Assembly (NCBI GenBank): GCA_015350385.1
Contig: WNKI01000004.1
Location: forward strand, 426,762 to 446,846
DNA from: Aculops lycopersici
Taxonomy: Eukaryota; Arthropoda; Arachnida; Trombidiformes; Eriophyidae
Length of the DNA: 20,085 bases
Direction of reading: 5' to 3'
Shown here: positions 17,169 to 20,085 of the stretch, piece by piece
How positions within the stretch are numbered: the stretch's first letter is position 1
Layout of the letters: every line of letters begins with the position of its first letter
Made by a program: the position numbers and the translations under genes
The notes under the pieces: generated by a model
Database searches by the model: none
What the model was told of the DNA's origin: nothing
The model's input: the letters and a program-made list of their open reading frames with translations, nothing else

Positions 17169-17804
17169 CTGTTTATTACATTTTAGTCGGTGGATGTTGC
17201 GAGTAGATTTGCATGAGTTAGTCATATGTTTTAGTTTCAGTTGTTGCGGTTGCTGGTCGAGGTTGTTGATGGTGATATCATGTTTCAATTGTGCATCGAG
17301 AGGCGAGTAAGTAGCTTTATTGTTGCTGCTGGCAAAGTTGTAGTTGTGGTGGTGGTTGCTGTTGTTTCGGTTAATATTGTGCTGGCCACTTCCGGTGGAC
17401 GACTCCAACGATGAGCAGCCGGAGGATAAACTCGAGCGCGAGTTTGTGGAGTTATGTTTTGATTTGGGCCGCAAACTAAGGAATTTCCTTGCGTTTGACG
17501 AGAGACGATGCCTCAAGGTGAGTGTTTGGTCGTAGTCGTTGTTCACGTCGGTGGGTTTGTTAATCGCATCATCATCATTTGTTACTGTATACAGGCTTTT
17601 AGTATACCTGTCACTTGGGGCCAATCCAATTCCAAATTGAGTATCATTATTATTTTCATCATCAATATCATTGTTATTAATGTCGCAATGTGACTCATCT
17701 CTTGTCGTGACAGCAACTCCGCTGTCTGCCGTCTGGCTGACCTCGTAGCTGCCAGTTCGCTGTGAGGCCAGCAAAATGGATGAAATTTTCCTGGTCAACG
17801 GCAT
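17169..17804 (-). CDS. possible Epac coding extension (alternative acceptor or alternative first exon)
   Basis: The frame of the large exon stays open for 212 codons beyond the homology-defined acceptor, up to ATG at 17804, which is preceded in frame by TGA nine bases before. The sequence is Ser/Asn/Asp/Thr-rich (for example SRSSLSSGCSSLESS), like the other insertions in this gene. Two readings fit. First, a good acceptor at 17761-17760 (pyrimidine-rich, then CACAG) has phase 0, matching the donor of the preceding exon, and would insert 197 residues into a CNB-A loop. Second, ATG 17804 could start a shorter isoform that lacks the first half of CNB-A, as mammalian EPAC2 short isoforms do. It could also be an unusually open intron. 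Confidence 0.5.
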
Positions 17805-18564
17805 GCCGGCAGTTCAAATTGAACCAAAAAACCGATAATAATAATACTAATAATAATGATAATGATAATCTGCTTTAGTTTCAATCAATCAATTGGACAA
17901 TTTTTCCTTTCTCTTTCTATTTATCGCTCCCATTTACCAGAGGAGTCCAAAGTATATTGCCAATGCCGCCGCCGCCACCAACACCACAACCACCACCATC
18001 AACAACACATCAATAACAAGTGTGTTTCTGTTGCGCCATATAATCATTAAAATGAAGTGTTCGGCTACCTGCTGCAGCGGCTGATGCTCGCTCGCTGGCG
18101 CACTCACACGCAACTTAACTGCACCTTTGTCTCGCTTGCCATCAGGCGAACAGCTGCCAAGATCGTTATCGAGCTTTCCAATGTGTTGCTTGCCTCCATC
18201 GCTGCTTCGTCGACATCACCGTCATCATTTGTGGCGCCTCGTGTGTGTTTCGATGAAAAGCTGTGTGTTTGTATTGCACACTTTAGTTGAATACAGTTTG
18301 CCAAGGCCGCTGCTAGCAGTTAGCTGGATGGTTCCAAAATGAGTAGCAATATGAGCAACACAACAACTAGCAACAAGAACAAAAACAACAACAATTGAGC
18401 GGGACCGCGAAAAACTGGAGGCCAAAGGGGAAAAGCGAAATCCGCCCCTCAATTGCCCAAGAGGAAGTAAATGTATGCATTGGAAGAGTGAGAGAAATGA
18501 TACTTTATTTCCTCCCAGTCAAGAAATGAATGGTGCGCAGGGCAATGGATTAATCGAGACTTAC
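17805..18564 (-). other. Epac intron, core part
   Basis: This is the non-coding part of the intron under either acceptor. An ATA/ATG triplet microsatellite lies near 17836-17870. Other frames are low-complexity. If ATG 17804 is used as a start, a promoter and 5' UTR would have to lie here; no clear TATA or initiator was seen. Confidence 0.6.
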
Positions 18565-18656
18565 CTTTTGTCCGCTTCCGCTTTGAGCCACCTTGACATC
18601 CACCGAACCCTCGAGTAGCGCGTACCAATTTATTGCGTCGTCGCCCTGACGAAAGA
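18565..18656 (-). CDS. Epac: Epac exon: middle of CNB-A
   Basis: 92 nt; the first two bases complete a codon split with an exon outside the visible part, and the exon ends in phase 0 (CAA AAG, then GTAAGT at 18564-18559). The acceptor AG at 18658-18657 follows a good pyrimidine tract. It encodes VFRQGDDAINWYALLEGSVD and VKVAQSGSGQK, matching EPAC2 CNB-A (as recalled) [20 protein letters not shown]. Joined in frame to DGVTLCTLG of the next exon, it rebuilds the beta-barrel. The preceding exon should encode the helical start of CNB-A and was not found in the remaining 1.4 kb. Confidence 0.9.
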
Positions 18657-18734
18657 CTGCGATTTGATGAGGAAGGAGTGGAATTTGTTATGAAGATTGT
18701 GGCGGGGCAGTTGAATGGTTAGTTGTGTTGCCAT

Positions 18735-18815
18735 TTAGTTGTGGTGATGGTTGTGGTTGTGGTTGCGGTTGCAGATGCAGTTGTAGTTGTAGTTGTAGTT
18801 GTTGATGTTGTTGGA
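18735..18815. repeat. imperfect TTGTGG/TTGTAG repeat array
   Basis: The plus strand shows several copies of GGTTGT grading into AGTTGT. It lies about 80 bp upstream, in gene direction, of the 92-nt CNB-A exon. Confidence 0.75.
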
Positions 18816-19769
18816 GTGATCTAGTTAGTTCATTCTCATAAATGGTGCCGCTCTCATTGACATATCTTTCTCCATTGGATGGCCGCCGCTCGCGCACACA
18901 CGCGGCGACCCCAGCGAGCGTCACACAGACAGACAGGCGGACCGATTGAGGGACATACAATGAGCTGGTCCCTTCTGATTGGACTAGCGCCGCATCAATT
19001 GCGGTGCCGCGCTAAGCGCAAGGTGGTTGCTAGCGCCAAGCTAATTCCGGCAAGCTAACTGACTCTTCCGTTCATTCGCTCGTCCGCTTACTCGCAGGGG
19101 AAAGTGACCAGCGCTGATTAGATTGGAGCCTCAAAGTGAAGCACCAATCTCGTGAGTCGCTGTGTGTGTGTCGCCTTAGTGGTTAATATTATTGCCACTG
19201 CAACAGTCGACTTGGTTAATTTGGCCTTGCAAGCTGACAGGCAAAATCTCCTCGTTCGTCCCCTTGGAAGTGGGAAGAGGATTTTGGCGCTCTAGTTTAA
19301 TTCTCCTCCCTTGACTGCCGCACTAACCCACTTTCACTGCCATTCTTCCCCCCCCCCGTTCATTGTCTCCTTTAGCCAAAACTAAAATAGACTGCACCAA
19401 CCACTACTCTCTCTAAACGGCCTCTAAATGGCTGTCACAACCACTGTGTTGGGTTTAGCTGTTGGACTTGTCTGCCGGAGTTTTCACTGTGTCGTGCGTC
19501 TGCATAGTGATGAGCCCCTTCTCTACTCTGGTAAACTCTGGACTTATTTAGTTGGTGACCAAAAGCAAATCAAAGAAACTAACGAGAAAAATTTCCTTAT
19601 TTTGAGCGCTATTCGGAGTGGAGGCCCCAAAACACGGGCACAACAAATTCGGGTCCAAGCTCAACGATCTCATCGCTTCAGTTGCCGCTTCGAAGGTCTA
19701 CAATCATTTCCGCTCCCAAAGTCAGCGACTCATCGGCTTCTAGTGCCAATGATTCGAGTGGAACTAGCA

Positions 19770-19870
19770 GTAGTAATAATATAAGTAGTGGTAGTGGTAG
19801 TAGTAGTACTAGTAGTAGAGGCAGTAGTAGTAGAAGTAGAAGTAGTGGTAGTGGTAGTTGTAGTGGTGGC
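19770..19870. repeat. AGT/GGT trinucleotide microsatellite
   Basis: A long imperfect AGT/GGT array on the plus strand would code a Ser/Gly run in plus frame 19583-19945, or a Thr/Ser run on the minus strand. It lies in the upstream intron; coding status is undecided. Confidence 0.85.
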
Positions 19871-20085
19871 AGCGGGAATAAGTTGTGGCCAGAAGACATA
19901 AACTTGCAAATCGTCTTCAAGGGCGACAAGGCGCCGCTGATTTGACGCGAGCCGAAAAGTCCCGTTAGCCGGTTGCTAGTTAGTTAGCTCGACGGTCAGC
20001 TGGTCTGTTAGTCGACTCTACTTTTACTTATTTGCATGGAAATCGCTTGTGTCGTTTTCGTTTCAACTTTCCTCTCTCTCTCTCT

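Larger units (their letters stand above)
18657..20085 (-). other. upstream Epac intron, running off the right edge
   Basis: No further Epac exon was recognised on the minus strand. Contents: a hexamer-like TTGTGG/TTGTAG array at about 18735-18815, a C run near 19350-19357, an AGT/GGT trinucleotide array at about 19770-19870 inside a frame open on both strands, and a CT run at the right end (20073-20085). The 5' exons and promoter of Epac probably lie beyond the window. Confidence 0.6.

Noticed and set aside
18688..18960. Minus-strand 90-codon ORF as a possible upstream Epac exon
   Set aside because: The repeat-coded Gln/Leu/Pro tail and N-terminal part show no match to the start of CNB-A, and no in-phase donor with phase 1 was found.

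Overview
The window looks like animal nuclear DNA, probably from an arthropod or another protostome. It holds one large, intron-rich gene whose exons must be spliced, with Gln/Asn/Ser-rich insertions between conserved domains, many triplet microsatellites, and Ty1/copia-type LTR retrotransposons. I cannot name the species.

Left part (1 to about 4600): two copia elements face each other. On the minus strand is the 5' two-thirds of an element running off the left edge: 5' LTR (about 3787-3283), initiator-Met-type primer binding site (3282-3267), leader, and a gag-pol frame open for 901 codons from 2704 to the window edge (capsid region, zinc knuckle, protease, integrase, start of reverse transcriptase). 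The leader carries two extra small ORFs in tight tandem ahead of gag: a 79-residue cysteine-rich protein (3141-2902) and a 53-residue peptide with a hydrophobic, signal-like N-terminus (2884-2723). On the plus strand, at 4228-4596, is the 3' stub of a different copia family (end of RNase H, polypurine tract, 156-bp LTR). A 10-bp minisatellite lies beside its broken edge.

Middle and right (about 5040 to past 20085): one minus-strand gene, the cAMP-activated Rap exchange factor Epac (RAPGEF3/4 family). Six exons were placed by hand with matching splice phases: 18656-18565, 17168-14837 (possibly starting at 17759), 14627-14250, 10667-10536, 9964-9651 and 6627-5119, followed by a poly(A) signal at 5065-5060. 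In order they encode CNB-A (part), DEP, CNB-B, the REM domain, the RA domain and the CDC25-type catalytic domain, about 1,585 residues, or about 1,780 with the longer acceptor. The 5' exons (N-terminus and start of CNB-A) were not found and probably lie beyond the right edge.

In this family cAMP binding to CNB-B releases the catalytic domain so that it loads GTP onto Rap. Here CNB-B and the catalytic domain look intact. CNB-A has lost the acidic and basic residues of its phosphate-binding cassette, and the DEP domain is split by a Gln-rich insertion of about 183 residues. The introns hold simple repeats and recurring short motifs but no second gene that I can support.
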